Assembly: GCF_026151205.1 (NCBI RefSeq)
Contig: NC_087072.1
Location: forward strand, 14,298,169 to 14,362,168
From: Bolinopsis microptera
Taxonomy: Eukaryota > Ctenophora > Tentaculata > Lobata > Bolinopsidae
Length of the DNA: 64,000 bases
Reading direction: 5' to 3'
The notes beneath the pieces were generated by a model that was not told the origin of the DNA, made no database searches, and saw only the letters and a program-made list of their open reading frames with translations. The translations under genes were made by a program, and so were the position numbers. This document shows, piece by piece, positions 23,333-37,572 of the stretch. Position 1 is the first letter of the stretch, and each line of letters begins with the position of its first letter.

Positions 23333-24120
23333 GGGGGCATACACCAAACCTGTCCAGACCAAATGACCTCATAGGTAGTTCAGTGACCTTCTAGCGCACT
23401 GTTTCCACACCAAAAAAAATTATTTTGAGAATAATATCTATTTTTGTAATCGAACATTTCCTGGTTAAGAGTGCAATTTTCGGAAAAAATAATTTTTTTG
23501 TTGAGACGCTATAAGTTAATCATTTCTTGCGGTATCGGATTAAAATTTTGCTCACCGTTTATTCACATCTATTTCAAGGTGTGTGTAAAATCTTGATATC
23601 GTATCTAAAAAGGCTGGTGTGTTATAAATTTTTTAAGTCAAAAAGCTAAAATTGTCCTTTTCAGGCTTATTTTAACAAATAGCCAGTCAGGGAAGATCGG
23701 ATTGATTTGATGCTAGACATTAAATTGTTCTCTGAATTCTGGCGCAGTTTTTGATGCCCTCAAAAATGTTTTTCGTTTCGACTGATTTTTCTTTGAAGTT
23801 ATGGGAGAAATGTGATTTTTTGGCTTTGCAGATAAAAAATCACATTTTCTCCCATAACTTTAAAGGGAAGCATTTTAGGGTGTTTTGTTGTTCATAACTC
23901 ATATATAAATGTGCTAGTTGCGGTTATTTTGCATCCTTCAAAAAGTCACTAGCACATTCCTATCAAAATTTTAGAAAAATCAGTAAATATTATTGACCAA
24001 AACCCATACTTTTAAAAAATAATTTTTTTGGTGTGTAAACGGTGCGCTAGAAGGTCACTGAACTGCCTATGAGGTCATTTGGTCTGGACGGCACAAACCA
24101 CCGTTTTGGTGTATGCCCCC
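23333..24120. mobile_element. 788-bp element with TTAA target duplications
   Basis: TTAA at 23329-23332 and 24121-24124 flank inverted ends GGGGGCATACACCAAA and TTTGGTGTATGCCCCC. The arms also share CCAGACCAAATGACCTCATA and CAGTGACCTTCTAGCGCAC with their inverses. TTAA duplications are typical of piggyBac and Kolobok elements. No transposase is present, so it is non-autonomous. Confidence 0.9.
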
Positions 24121-24287
24121 TTAAATAAAGAGTGAGCTTATGATATGGAGCCTAAAGATATGTATTTTTACCAGCTGGCGCTGCATTTCTAAGCATGGCT
24201 ACTACTACTGGCTTGCTACTACTTTGCTAGTTAAGTGTGACGGAATTCTGGATAGGCGCAATGGAGCCACCATGACCAAATTTATTG

Positions 24288-24356
24288 TGGTACTTACCAG
24301 TATACTTACTGTGGTACTTACCAGTATACTTACTATGGTACTTACCAGTATACTTT
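24288..24356. repeat. 24-bp tandem repeat, three copies
   Basis: Three copies of a unit around GGTACTTACCAGTATACTTA. Confidence 0.9.
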
Positions 24357-24465
24357 AATCAGAATGCTTATTGTTGGTAATTTCTATATATTATTTGTCA
24401 AAAACCCATAATCAATAATCATGTGTAGAGTGTCTCTCTTTTCCAAACAAAAGGAAATGATATGG

Positions 24466-25384
24466 GGGTTTTGATCAAATTAACAATATAACATATTCGT
24501 TCACATATTACGTAAGCATTTTTTGTCAATTTTCGGCTGTCTCTGTAACAGCCACTTTGAATATGTCTATTGTGAAGAAACTTTGCTATCGCAAGCTTTG
24601 CAAATCCCCTCTCTAATGTCTAAGCTAACCTATGTAATCTGAACGATCCCTAATTCTGAATGGGTCAAATTTCGAACCGACTACAGACTAGCCCAGTGCC
24701 TGTTCTTTAACAAGTATTCAATTCAGAAGTTATCCTCTTAAAGAGTTATAAAAGGATGCGAATGAGACAACGAAGGGAATGCATTGCTTGTATACGCCAA
24801 TAACGCCCGTTGCCTGGCAACAGCTGATGTTTGGGTAGATCACGTGACCTGCAAACTCGTACTCACTTCCGGCAGCTGCGTCGTGGATACCAAAACCGCA
24901 ACCAAGGTCTGTCGTTATGGAGAAAGACATGTTTACGCCCGTTGCCTGGCAACAGCTGATGTTTGGGTAGATCACGTGACCTGCAAACTCGTACTCACTT
25001 CCGGCAGCTGCGTCATGGATTACCCGTGGATACCAAAACCGCAACCAAGGTCTGTCGTTATGGAGAAAGACATGTTTGTTTATGGAACTGGCAAACGTCC
25101 CCCACACATTGGGACGTCCGCGAAGTTTCTGATCGATGTAATCCGATTTATATGACTCTAAAAGTCTAAATAACACTAATTACTCGGGTACACTTTTTCA
25201 CCAGTGGGGCATTTCTCGGAATCAACCCCTTTTTAACCCCACCCATTCTGATTGAGATACAAGACCTCAGGAATGAACCAAAATGAGACAGCCGAAAAAT
25301 GAGACAGCCGAAAATTGACAAAAAATGCTTACGTAATATGTAAACGAATATGTTATATTGCTAATTTGACCAAAACCCATAATC
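24466..25384. mobile_element. Inverted-repeat element holding a duplicated coding-like segment
   Basis: Arms of about 70 bp (24476-24544 and 25300-25368) are inverse copies, including TTACGTAAGCATTTTTTGTC and AATTTTCGGCTGTCTC. Inside, 24804-24935 is repeated at 24936-25079. Minus-strand frame 24730-25176 stays open through both copies and encodes AAAGSEYEFAGHVIYPNISC twice. Both sides are bordered by arms of the MITE-like unit. The interior does not look like transposon sequence and could be a captured gene fragment; I do not recognise the protein. Confidence 0.7.
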
Positions 25385-25830
25385 ATGGGTAGAGTGGACC
25401 ACTGCCAGTGTCTCTCTTTTCCAAACAAAAGGAAATGATATTAATTTGAATAACCGTTCGCAAATTCAAATTGATACCGAGAATGAAATCGGTCACTCGC
25501 TTTTCCATTCATTCACGGCTTACGAATTGTAATAAAGCTTATGAAAATGTCCTCAGATTTGGAATAAAATTACTCCTTAATGGTATAAAATCGATTTGAA
25601 AAGTTGCTATTTTGTCAAAAATAAAGTTTTAAAAACACCTAATTTGATGACGTCATCAAGTGGTGATGATGACGGTAAATTATTTTTTGATATAATTTAA
25701 ACTGAAGTGTAAACGATTATCTTCAAGACCTGTGGTTCGGGATGACTGTATCGTTTATACTTTTGAATCTACGGACACTTAAATGTAGGCTACAATTGAC
25801 TGCCAAAGCGTCTATCTATACATATTATAT
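25370..25830. repeat. Partial copy of the 2.1-kb repeat
   Basis: 25370-25535 is an arm of the MITE-like unit and 25540-25830 is similar to 22240-22530, including TTTGATGACGTCATCAAG. Confidence 0.75.
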
Positions 25831-26054
25831 ATTATACACAACTATTAACTTGGAAAAAAGTCACACTTTATACGGTACACCCTGTAATTCCTACTCCTAG
25901 TCATTGGTTGGCACCGCGTTGAAGAGGCTTATATTTTTTCATTCGTCAAGCGAATAATTGAATACTGTGCTCTGGCATAATCAACTATTAAAAGCACTCA
26001 TTTCCAAGAGGTTGCAACATTAATTGGTAGGGCGGTCGTTCACAATCATACTCT

Positions 26055-27871
26055 TTGAACATGTTTAAAACTCTTGCCAAGACTTTCCTGGCTCTCTTTG
26101 CAGTGGGAGTTTTTTCCGCTGATGAACCCTTGACGGCAGCACAAAGCGGTGTTCCAGTTCCCTTTACAACATCGTGCGTCTTGAAAGTAGTTGGAACTAG
26201 CTCCAATGTCTATAATGGGGACGTGTCATTTTTCAAAGGGAACCAACAATTAGTCTTGTTTGGATAACATCCTGAATGGAATGGAGGAAGCTTGGCTGTA
26301 AAAAACAACGTCTTCAAACAGGGAAAGAAGCAGTGGGGTTACCAGTGGGTGAGCACGAGTTACCCTAGTGGAAATGGCGGCGAGCGGGAGTACACATTTG
26401 AGTTCAAGGCCACTGAGTTAACCATACTATGTCAAGGAAAGGCTCTCATCTCCATAAAATACAATGAGCTTACGAATGACCCAGAGGGACTTTTGAATGA
26501 TCTAGATATTGTCAAGTTCAAGCCAGGAACTGGAGACGCTGATCTTAAGTTCGCTCAGACATGTTCAGTAGGTACTGAACGTAAAGCTTTACCAAAGCTA
26601 ATCATCTACGATTACGCTGACCAAGGAGGAACGGCCATTACCCTAATTGGCCCATCGCCAAAGTTTGCTCTCCTAAATTTTGATGATAAGACAGGTAGCG
26701 TTTGGGCAGTCACTGGAGATTGGGAACTTTACAGGGATACAATTACCAGTGCAGTAGGTTCTTCGTGAAAGAAGGTGAGAAGATAAACGCGAGGGACTCC
26801 AACGCTTATTCTTCGGCCAGACCTGCCAATTGCCGCTACATCTCCGATCCTACAACAGCTAAATTACGTGTTTCTGCAAGTTCCCATCTTCAGTATGGGA
26901 CGACAGAGTACCTGACACCACAGAAAGATTTAGGAGATATGGAGGATGCAATAACTTCTGTTGTTGCCGACAAAGGAGACTGGGAGATGTACCAGAATGT
27001 AGGATATGAAGGGGTGAGATTAGTGATAAAAGAAGGAGAAAAGATAGAACACATTGGTGATCAAAGATTTGATAACGCGGCCAGTTCTTTAAGACCAATC
27101 TGTGAGACATATAATGGAAAGGAAAAGTGCGCACTGTCAAGAATCGAGGTATTGGACAAGGAAGGAGACTTAGCGCCCAGGTACACTGGAACTGAAATCA
27201 TCGGTTCTCAGTCTAGTGGATCCTGTTACGGACCAGCCGAACACGAGATTGAAATTGTACAAATAAATGGTGTGGAGGAATCAGTAAGTCTTGAAATTTC
27301 AAAAGAAAATGAAGTTAACTGGGACATAACAGTGTCTGCATCGGTTGAGGTTAAGGTAGGATTCCTGGGAAGTGGATCATCTTTCTCAGTAGGTCTGTCC
27401 ATGGGAGCTGGTGGAGCTGTCACTATGGGCAGCTCTAAGACAACAGAAACAACGACTATCAGCGAGAAAGAACACGGACAGGTCACCCAGTTTCCTGTGC
27501 CGGGTGCAGGGATCGTCTTCGGTATTGTGGACAGGTATGAGGTTGACCAGTCCGATATACCGGTGATAATGCACATGACATGTCCGGACGGGGTCAACAA
27601 AACAGTGGAATCCTCCATTGCAATGAAACAAGTTTCCTTCGGAGCTGCTCACTTCTGGTCACTAACAGGACAGTTCACTAAAAAAGCGTGCAGGGCAGAC
27701 AGGAACATCCCAGATTGCGTTGAAAATGTGAGAAAGAACTTTTCAAATTTCATTGGGCAGAAAGAAGAGATTGAAGATGCATTTGAAGCATGTTTCTCTG
27801 ATGGTAAGGGAGAATTTAGACGAATGAAACGCAAGAAACGACGTATGAAACGACGAATGAAACGCGTTTAA
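26055..27871 (+). pseudogene. Aerolysin-type pore-forming protein with beta/gamma-crystallin domains, broken twice
   Basis: A signal peptide-like start (about 26061-26120) leads into a beta-rich N-terminal domain I cannot name. Two beta/gamma-crystallin-type stretches follow (about 26600-26880 and 26960-27110), seen from their W-x-x-Y and Y-x-G patterns, for example GDWEMYQNVGYEG. A Ser/Thr- and Gly-rich region with alternating hydrophobic residues (about 27230-27650) has the character of the aerolysin membrane-inserting module. Such fusions are known in vertebrate skin secretions and other animals, where they act on membranes. The reading frame is closed by an in-frame TAA at 26265-26267 and shifts by one base near 26735-26755. 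No intron fits either break, so this copy is probably a pseudogene unless the assembly is wrong. The C-terminus is strongly basic. Activity cannot be inferred. Confidence 0.78.
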
Positions 27872-30050
<2,179 letters not shown>

Positions 30051-32549
30051 GGGCCTGTCGTGATATCATGGATCGCTTAGGTTCCACCAGGATCTGGTAG
30101 TCCTCATAATTCTGCGGCCTCTATCTATCGTCATCTCGCACAACTCCTTAAGAATCTTGTGAGTTTGGCATGTGAAAATGTGCAGCCTTCCAATAATGCC
30201 GATAATATCGATTGGCAACCCTAATCTTGATAGCTTTGAGCAACTAAAGTTTGTGGCTTTTAAGTGTCACCATACTATAACTACATTAGTGAATTTCATA
30301 ACTTCATAAGGTAAAACATACAGGAGGACATGACAATTAGGGTTAAGTTTGACTCAATTTCCCGAGCTTACCAGGTTCTACCATGTGTCAGGAGCCGTTG
30401 GGACGCTTAATGTAAATAGTCCACCCCGGGTTTGACCAGGTGAAATTTGAATCCACCGCTGTAGTATCGGTTGTTATCTATCATACGTTCAATAATCACT
30501 GTTCTAACAGTGACCTGTTACTCTGGTCGGCACCTCTGCTGCATCTGCATGAGATCTAATGAGAAACTGAGAGGGTGCACGTGAACGCTAACAGGGTGCA
30601 TGTCAGCACATGACCCATGAAGCAAATTCTTAGTTGCCTATTTAAATTCCTTCCTCATTTATCGTTTTAGTTGAAAATTCCATTTTAAATCAATCTTCAG
30701 TCAGAACTTTAAACCAGGGGAAGCGATCCATAATTAGCATCCGTACGGCAAATATAAAGTGGTGTAAAGCGTTTATACACACGTTCATCAAGTTATTCTG
30801 TTACACACAATTTTAAGCTCCTTTGTTAACAATAGCCTCGTGATGCTAAGGAGTATATTTCCATTTATGTTAACTAGGTTCGCTGAGACCTATTGACGGG
30901 GCATGTTTTACATTTTCTTATTGTCCTGCTGGTTTGTTGACCAGCCTCATAGAGCTAGCTCTGTGAGGCTGGTCACCATACCAACAATTTATTGCATATT
31001 TTTTACACGCTAACCTAACCAGCTGATGGTCATATCGATTATCATGACATAAATGTTATTTATAATGAATCTGGTTACTACATTAGAACCCCAATTTACC
31101 ATGGAATTTGGACGCGTGTCACAGTTCAAATTTCAGTGAGCCACGCTGTCGGGCTGTCAATAGCTGTCTAGGAGCTAGTCGGCTCGTAAATGTAAAAACC
31201 GCCTGATATGACCGGTGCCGGGGTTTCTCATAATGATCATAGTTCCATACCTCTGTAGCTATTCCCACGATAGAAATCCTATTTTGATTCACGGCCGTGA
31301 TGAATGGATTTCCAGTAGATTTCATTCGAAGTCGAATCACTTCGGGCTTATCTTGATAGCTTTGAGCTATAATTGTAAACCAATTGCTCCTCTTCTCACT
31401 AACTATCGGACGATTTACGTACTAAAGTTCGATAACGAAAGTTCGTGGTTTTCGAATGTCACTATACTACTATACTAATGAACGTTATAAATTCGAGATC
31501 CTGGTGGAACCTACAGGTGGACATGACAAGGATTAAGTTTGACCCATTTCCCCGAGCTAACTGTCAATAAACTTAATAATCCCTTCTGCTTGAGCGAGCA
31601 TGCTGTCTCTTTTACACAAAAACTCAGTTTCAGTCTTGAACGGTGCGAGAGTCTTGGTAATGTCTTTAGCTAAGCCAGTCTCTCCTGCGTCCAATTTTAG
31701 AATGCCTAGCTCCAAGTCATATAAAATTCCATGCACTGCATATCTGGTCATATCTCTCCAACATACTACACAGCGAGCTCCAACTGGTTTTGTAGTCTCG
31801 TTGCAGTCTGAGTTCCTCTGTCCTGCAATGTAACGCATCTATGTCCCTAGTTCCCTGCATCTATGTCCCTGGTTCCTCCTCCCTTGTCAGAACAACAAAC
31901 GTGGAGCAACTACTCTCCTCCCTCTGATCCGGCGGTAGATTCTTCCTGGGTCTATCATCTACACAGACGAGGAAGGACTCTGGTATCACGTCAGTGTTAG
32001 GGACTAAAGACTTAGAGCTGTCATTGATTGAATTCATGTTTAAGCGTCGGTTAACTTATAATAGCATACATGACATTCAAGTGCATTTTAAAACAGTTTG
32101 CCCTGAAGTACGGTAATTATAACCAGTTTTATCGTGTTCAGCGTCCTCGTATTCGTAAACACAGGGTTACATGATTTTCACTTCGATTTTCATTAACAAA
32201 TAATCCTTCTATTTTAAAATCTCTGGCCCAGCTGCATGCTGGGTTTCAGAATGTGATTCCAGATCAATATGCTGCGATAATTGCGCAGCTCCTATAATTG
32301 GATCCAATTACACGCGATACACTATATTATTCCATATAAGGCCTGATCAGCCCCCTGTCACCCGATCTTGAGATGACGTACAACACCTCGTTGACCCAAT
32401 CAATGTCTGGAAGGCTGCAAATTTTCACATGCCAAACTCACAAGATTCTTAAAGAGTTGTGCGAGATGACGATACATATAGGCCGCAGAATTATGAGGAA
32501 TACCAGAGCCTGGTGGAACCTAAGCGATCCATGATATCACGACAGGCCC
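30051..32549. mobile_element. 2.5-kb inverted-repeat element flanked by TA
   Basis: Arms of about 145 bp (30051-30193 and 32409-32549) are inverse copies with few differences, beginning GGGCCTGTCGTGATATCATG. Each outer edge is next to TA, suggesting a TA duplication as in Tc1/mariner-like elements, though the arm length is unusual. The interior contains a near-perfect palindrome at 30938-30975 (GACCAGCCTCA ... TGAGGCTGGTC), diverged direct repeats (about 30220-30400 and 31345-31560), and a 93-codon minus-strand frame (31557-31838) I do not recognise. No transposase is visible. Confidence 0.8.
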
Positions 32550-32815
32550 TAAGCAACCCACGAAACAATAACACGTTACATGCCGACTTTCAAAGCAATC
32601 GGGTTTTTGGAAGTATGCCAATCGCAGGTTTGGAATGACTGGACATATAAACTAATTTCACAACTACAATTAAATACATTTATTGAGAATTATGTAATGT
32701 AACGTGATGGAAATATTTTAAACGGGCATATCATGTCCAAACCCAGGATGCACTACATGAAGAATTCGTTGTAACTTTGTTTGAAAAAGCATTAATATAA
32801 TATGTAAAAAGTGTG
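32550..32815. other. Short spacer without visible features
   Basis: AT-rich sequence between the inverted-repeat element and the SINE; nothing recognised. Confidence 0.4.
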
Positions 32816-33090
32816 GCTCAGTGGCTCAGTCGTTTAATCCGCCTGTCTACTGGCCTGGAAGTTCGAATCCCAGTTGGGCCAAAATCTCAAAAAACTGAAG
32901 GGCAGCCTTCACTCACCAAACCATGGTGTAAATGGTAGTGGCTTTCATTAGAGCTGCGAAAATAACACGAGTGTATATGCCTGGGGTTGCGTCCCGACTA
33001 TACTGCAGGTAAATCTGTACCGAAAGGACCGTGGCCGAAATCGGCTCCCCGACTGCGGTCGATCAAATTATTTATTATTATTATTAATAT
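32816..33090 (+). mobile_element. tRNA-derived SINE
   Basis: The head resembles a tRNA, with an A-box-like TGGCTCAGTGGCTCAG (about 32816-32831) and a B-box GTTCGAATCCC (about 32862-32872), but the stem ends do not pair properly for a functional tRNA. An unrelated body follows (TGGGGTTGCGTCCCGACT; CGACTGCGGTCGATC) and a tail of ATT/TTA repeats. This is the usual layout of a SINE transcribed by RNA polymerase III. Confidence 0.78.
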
Positions 33091-34560
33091 AATTATAATA
33101 TGTAATATGAAATATAACACAGAGTATGTAACTCTGATATTTCTTTGCTCTGTTGAGGTAAGCCCACTCACTAAAAAAAGGGTAAGATCCCCAGTTGACT
33201 TGGCCATATTATGAGGGTGGGTGAATGGGGTGAATATATTGCAGGTCTTTGCCCGGGGTCAATATTGCCGAGCTGTCTCAATTTTTACATACGTCCTTTA
33301 CTGGGCAAGTAAGCAGTGAGCTACTAGGAAGTGTAACTTTACAAAACGTAAGTTAACTGAAATCGCATAATTGTTTCAAACTTTCAAACGCACTCTTAAT
33401 ATGGGTGAAAAATTTGATTAGTATAACTAAAAGCCGAAAGAAACCGGGATTACCTCTCGAACAGATCTAATATTCATGATGGTGTACTAGAGAGTGGAGT
33501 TTCTGGTTTGTTAGAAAATATTGGAAATTATTGAACCGACAAAATAATTACCACGAAGCAAAATACAAACCTGAGCAATTAGAGGTGCGATTGTTACGAT
33601 ACACTGTGCCGGTACTGGTAGTATGTCATGGTTTTGTAGACTACTCAGAGGACAGTTAGGGTATAATGTTACTGTTGAACGAGTGCTCTTCCTATTGTAC
33701 AACATGCGGTCACCTTTTCCCACCCTTCGGGAAACGTCATTTCTACTATGTCAAACGTCACATATACTTCAAATGTTTTCCATCCACAACAATTTGGGGA
33801 GGATGCGCCCGGTACACGACTGAGGAACTGAAAGCTAGATTGCCGAAGTTTTTACTAAATTTTTGGCAGATGACCAATGCGAGCGTGCTAAATCACTCTA
33901 CATTCGATCTTCGAGATTTTTCTAAAAGGACACAAGACATAATAGATTACCGAAGAAAGCTGTGATATTTAAATGGAAAATCACCAAAATAAAAGGAGAC
34001 ATCTGGGGATATGACGATCGGTTACAATTTTTGATAAAATGATGCCTCATTTTAAACGCACCATGCTTAAAACTATCGTCTTGTTTCCAATGACATGATT
34101 GAACTATTCTTCTTTTGTTAATGTAGACGCTTAGTGTATCTAACTTTTTCACTCTGAGGGGGCTACTATATCATTGTTCATGGAATAGAAATCGGGACAT
34201 GTGAGTCGTGAGACCATAAAATAGGCAGGAATCTAAATTCATTCCTTGTCTCCAAATTGAAACATGCTCTGATAATAGGATGTCTCATTTCGTTGAAATT
34301 GTTTTTAGTTATTCATTTTCAAAACGTTTTTCCACTTTTTGTTTCAAGAAAAATAAATACAAAGATTACCGGATTCGCAAAAGTAAAATTACCCAAAGAT
34401 GATAATATTGAAAACCAATATGTATATATATAGTATTTCTATCTGTGTTGTTAATATTCATCATTCATAATCGTTGTCATATAGGGAGAGGGGGAGGCGA
34501 AACACATTTTCAGCTTCAAGAGTCGCACAATTCAATGATTAATTAAAAATTTCTATATCC
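33091..34560. other. No supportable gene
   Basis: Nothing convincing. Plus-strand frame 33666-33965 ends in a segment of natural composition (TTEELKARLPKFLLNFW and onward), but no splice context or family supports it. Confidence 0.4.
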
Positions 34561-34816
34561 TTACTAACTTACTCCCGCCTCTGAGAGAATAATTCTCAGA
34601 ACTAAGAGTTAGGTTTCTGGATTATTGAACAAAAAAGGTAAGTTGTATTAGATAGCCCCTACTAACTTATACTCCTGCCTCTGAGAGAATAATCCTCAGA
34701 ACTAAGAGCTAGGTTTCGGGTTTATTGAACAAAAAAAGGTAAGTTGTATTAAATATCCCCTACTAACTTACTCCCGCCTCCAAGAGAATAATTCTCAGAA
34801 CTAAGAGCTAGGTTTC
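34561..34816. repeat. 100-bp tandem repeat, about 2.6 copies
   Basis: Units start near 34561, 34660 and 34761 and contain GAGAGAATAATTCTCAGAAC and GAACAAAAAAGGTAAGTTG. Confidence 0.92.
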
Positions 34817-36011
34817 GGTTAACTGTATGAGTCATTGAAATTGTTAGAAATTGTGAGGGTGTGTCTCGCCCCTAGCTCCCTCCACTCGTAAAAATAGGTT
34901 AACCAGAGTAATCCCGTCACTATAACTATTATTGCTTAGAATCGGATCAATTCTTATTATTAAATAACATCATATCTATTCATACAATATCGCGTCTTAT
35001 AGTTATCTTACTATATATAAAGCGAGACGATATATATGGATGTGTTTATCTGTACCATTTTACTGACACCACGGCATCAACTTTAACGCGACTTTCCGCA
35101 AAAACCGTAAAAGATATACAACTGAAACTTTTTTTGACTGGGTCAAATGGTTTAATGGCCTCCAAATCAGCATGAAAAAATAAAAAATTGGCCAAGGAAT
35201 AGGAGTTTTAGAGCCCAAAATTTGGACCCCCAAGTGGTGTCAAAAACGCAAATTAAATAGGTATAATTATTTTAGTCTCTTGAGTCTTGACACCATTTTA
35301 GGGTTATACGGGTTCCTGCTAGTAACAATAACGTCTAATATCTATCAATATCATGTCGCTTGATACTAACATTTCTTCGTCTTATATCACATAGAGATCA
35401 CAAAACAAGTAATTTGTAACAATAAAAGTAACTTCATACTTTTTACTATCAGGCTTTCAATTTCGACTTGAAATTGAAAGTTCCTTAATTCTTCTAAAGA
35501 AATTGTTCACTGATCTGGTATGGAGCAACGTATTTATTCTCTCCATATAGATTTGAAATTTTGCACAACATGAACTTGTGCTCAGAAATGTTATTGTCCA
35601 GGAGTGAAGAGTTTCTTATATCCTCATAATATGATCACATCAAGCTAATAAAATAGACGAAACGTGGGCAATTTCATCAGAGTAACTTGACATCATCAAG
35701 TAGCACTTTATAACTCGGCCAAATATCCAATATTAAACTTGAAATAATAATCCACCTTTTAAAGGTCCTCGCGTCAATATTATGTCTTTATCTTCTCTTC
35801 GGTTTACGTTTGTTCCATCTTCATTCTTCATCTGCACACTTTTTGGTGTTTTGGGAGGTGCTTGTGATGCAGACTTTCACAAATTGGATTTAAGACTTGA
35901 GTTGGGTTATGATGTATCACAGGTGCTGTCAAATTTCATCATCTCTGTTCTTTTATCGGAAAACTGGTTCAGACTTTAGTGCTGTTTAAGGTTCGCACAT
36001 AGGTTAAGTCA
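34817..36011. other. No gene; two short dispersed repeats
   Basis: 35007-35100 (TATATAAAGCGAGACGATAT; CACCACGGCATCAACTTTAA) recurs at 45620-45722. 35265-35321 recurs at 29425-29480. A 65-codon frame at 35782-35979 has no family support. Confidence 0.55.
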
Positions 36012-37561
36012 TTACACTTGACATTTTATGAAAGTAATTAGCTTTTTATGCAAATTTACTTTCTCCTCGATTAGACTCTGATTCTCCGCCGTCTTGGTGT
36101 CGACTGCAAATTTGTACTCTTCCTCCTTTAGAGAAAAACTAGATCGTAACTTGACAACTTGTTTTTTGAGATTATCATTGTCCGCAGACTGTTTTTCCTT
36201 TTCCACAGTAAGGTTCTGAACCACCTCTCTGTAGTTGACTTCCATGGCATAAAAACTTGATCGTAACTCGACATTGTCCGCAGTCAGCTTCTCTTTTTCC
36301 ACAGTTAGGTTCTGAACTGTTTCTTTGTTGCCGACCTCCATGGCATGGAAACTACACTGTAACTCGAAGAATTGTTTATTCAGGTTGTTATAGTCGTTGG
36401 TAAGGTTCTGAACCACATCTTTGTAGTTGACCTGATCATCCATTGCACAAACATCTGACCGCGACTCGACGAGTCGTTTATATTTATGCAGGTTTTCATT
36501 CTCGGTGTTTAGATTCTGGAACACTTTTTTGTTGTGATCCTCGACATCGCTAAATTCAGACTGCATCTCGGTAAGACACTCTTTGAATCTCCTATTCAAG
36601 TCACGCAATGTCGTCATCTCTTTTTCGTGCTCTTGGTTGGTTTCTGAAGAAACAGCTCAGTAAGAAGCGAGCAACCAAGAAATTGTATCAAGTTCGTGAA
36701 ATCGTTTTTAATAACAAGCAGGCAAAATTAGCAATCATCATGTAATCTAATTTCAACCTGTTTTTGATATGCTTCTTATTACATTTTAAGTTTTCACCTA
36801 TTTTCAATTTCGATGCAGATTGATATAACTTATGCATGGGACTAGCAATACTAAGAGTAACAACCAATTTGAGATACAAAAAAAAGGACTCACTGAATAA
36901 ATCATTTGCACGCTCAACCAAACGGGATCTATCATGCTCAACTTCCTTGTATCTCTCACACAGGTCAAGATACTGATTTTCTCTGAGCTTAGTTTCATCG
37001 TATGAAAGTTGAAGATAATTTCTCAACTGTTTGTTCTCTTTATCTGCGTTGCAGTTGCACAGGACAATAGAGGTGTCGTCCTGGAGATCTGTTTCATCGA
37101 TGATTGTAGATTCAGGGTCGACTGCTTTAAACTTTTCTTTGGACTCGCCTAAAGTGAAAAAACGGTTTGTTAACTAGAAACGAACAACTAAGAAATTGTT
37201 TCAAGTTCGTAAAATCGTGTTCAATAATTAGATGGCAAAATGAGCAGCAACAAAATTGCAGGTACTAAAAAAAGGACTCACCGATTAAACCATTAACTCG
37301 CTCAACCAAACAAAATCTATCGTGCTCAACTCCCTGGTATCTCTCACACAGGTCAAAATAATAATTCCTAATTTCGTCGTATGAAAGTTGAAGATCGTTT
37401 ATGTAGTTTCTCAATTGTTTGTTCTCATTTTCCGCTTTACACAGGGCAATAGAGGTTTTGTCTTCGAGATCTACGTTATCAGTGATCGTAGAACTAGATT
37501 CAGGGTTGACTAGTTTGAACTTCGTTTTGTCCTTGCCGACATTTTCACATAGTACGGGTAC
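36012..37561 (-). CDS. Coiled-coil protein exons (C-terminal part of a gene)
   Basis: Three exons, 37282-37561, 36894-37148 and 36012-36643, join in phase 1 and give 388 codons and a stop. Exons 1 and 2 are duplicates: both carry KENKQLRNY or ENENKQLRNY, LQLSYDE, DLCERY and VEHDR in the same order. Exon 3 contains repeats of about 37 residues built on VQNLTVEKEK followed by LRSSF and AMEV. Heptad-like spacing and high Lys/Glu/Asn content indicate a long coiled coil. No start codon is seen: exon 1 opens in phase 0 right after an AG acceptor, and a 2.1-kb repeat lies just beyond. The start must be farther upstream, possibly in the gene at 40590-43455. Function unknown. Confidence 0.72.
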
Positions 37562-37572
37562 CTAATAAGATA

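Noticed and set aside
32816-32880. Functional tRNA gene
   Set aside because: A and B boxes are present but the acceptor arms do not pair and a SINE body follows.
33666-33965. 99-codon frame with natural-looking C-terminus
   Set aside because: No splice context, homology or neighbouring exon that I can support; kept only as a note in the spacer entry.
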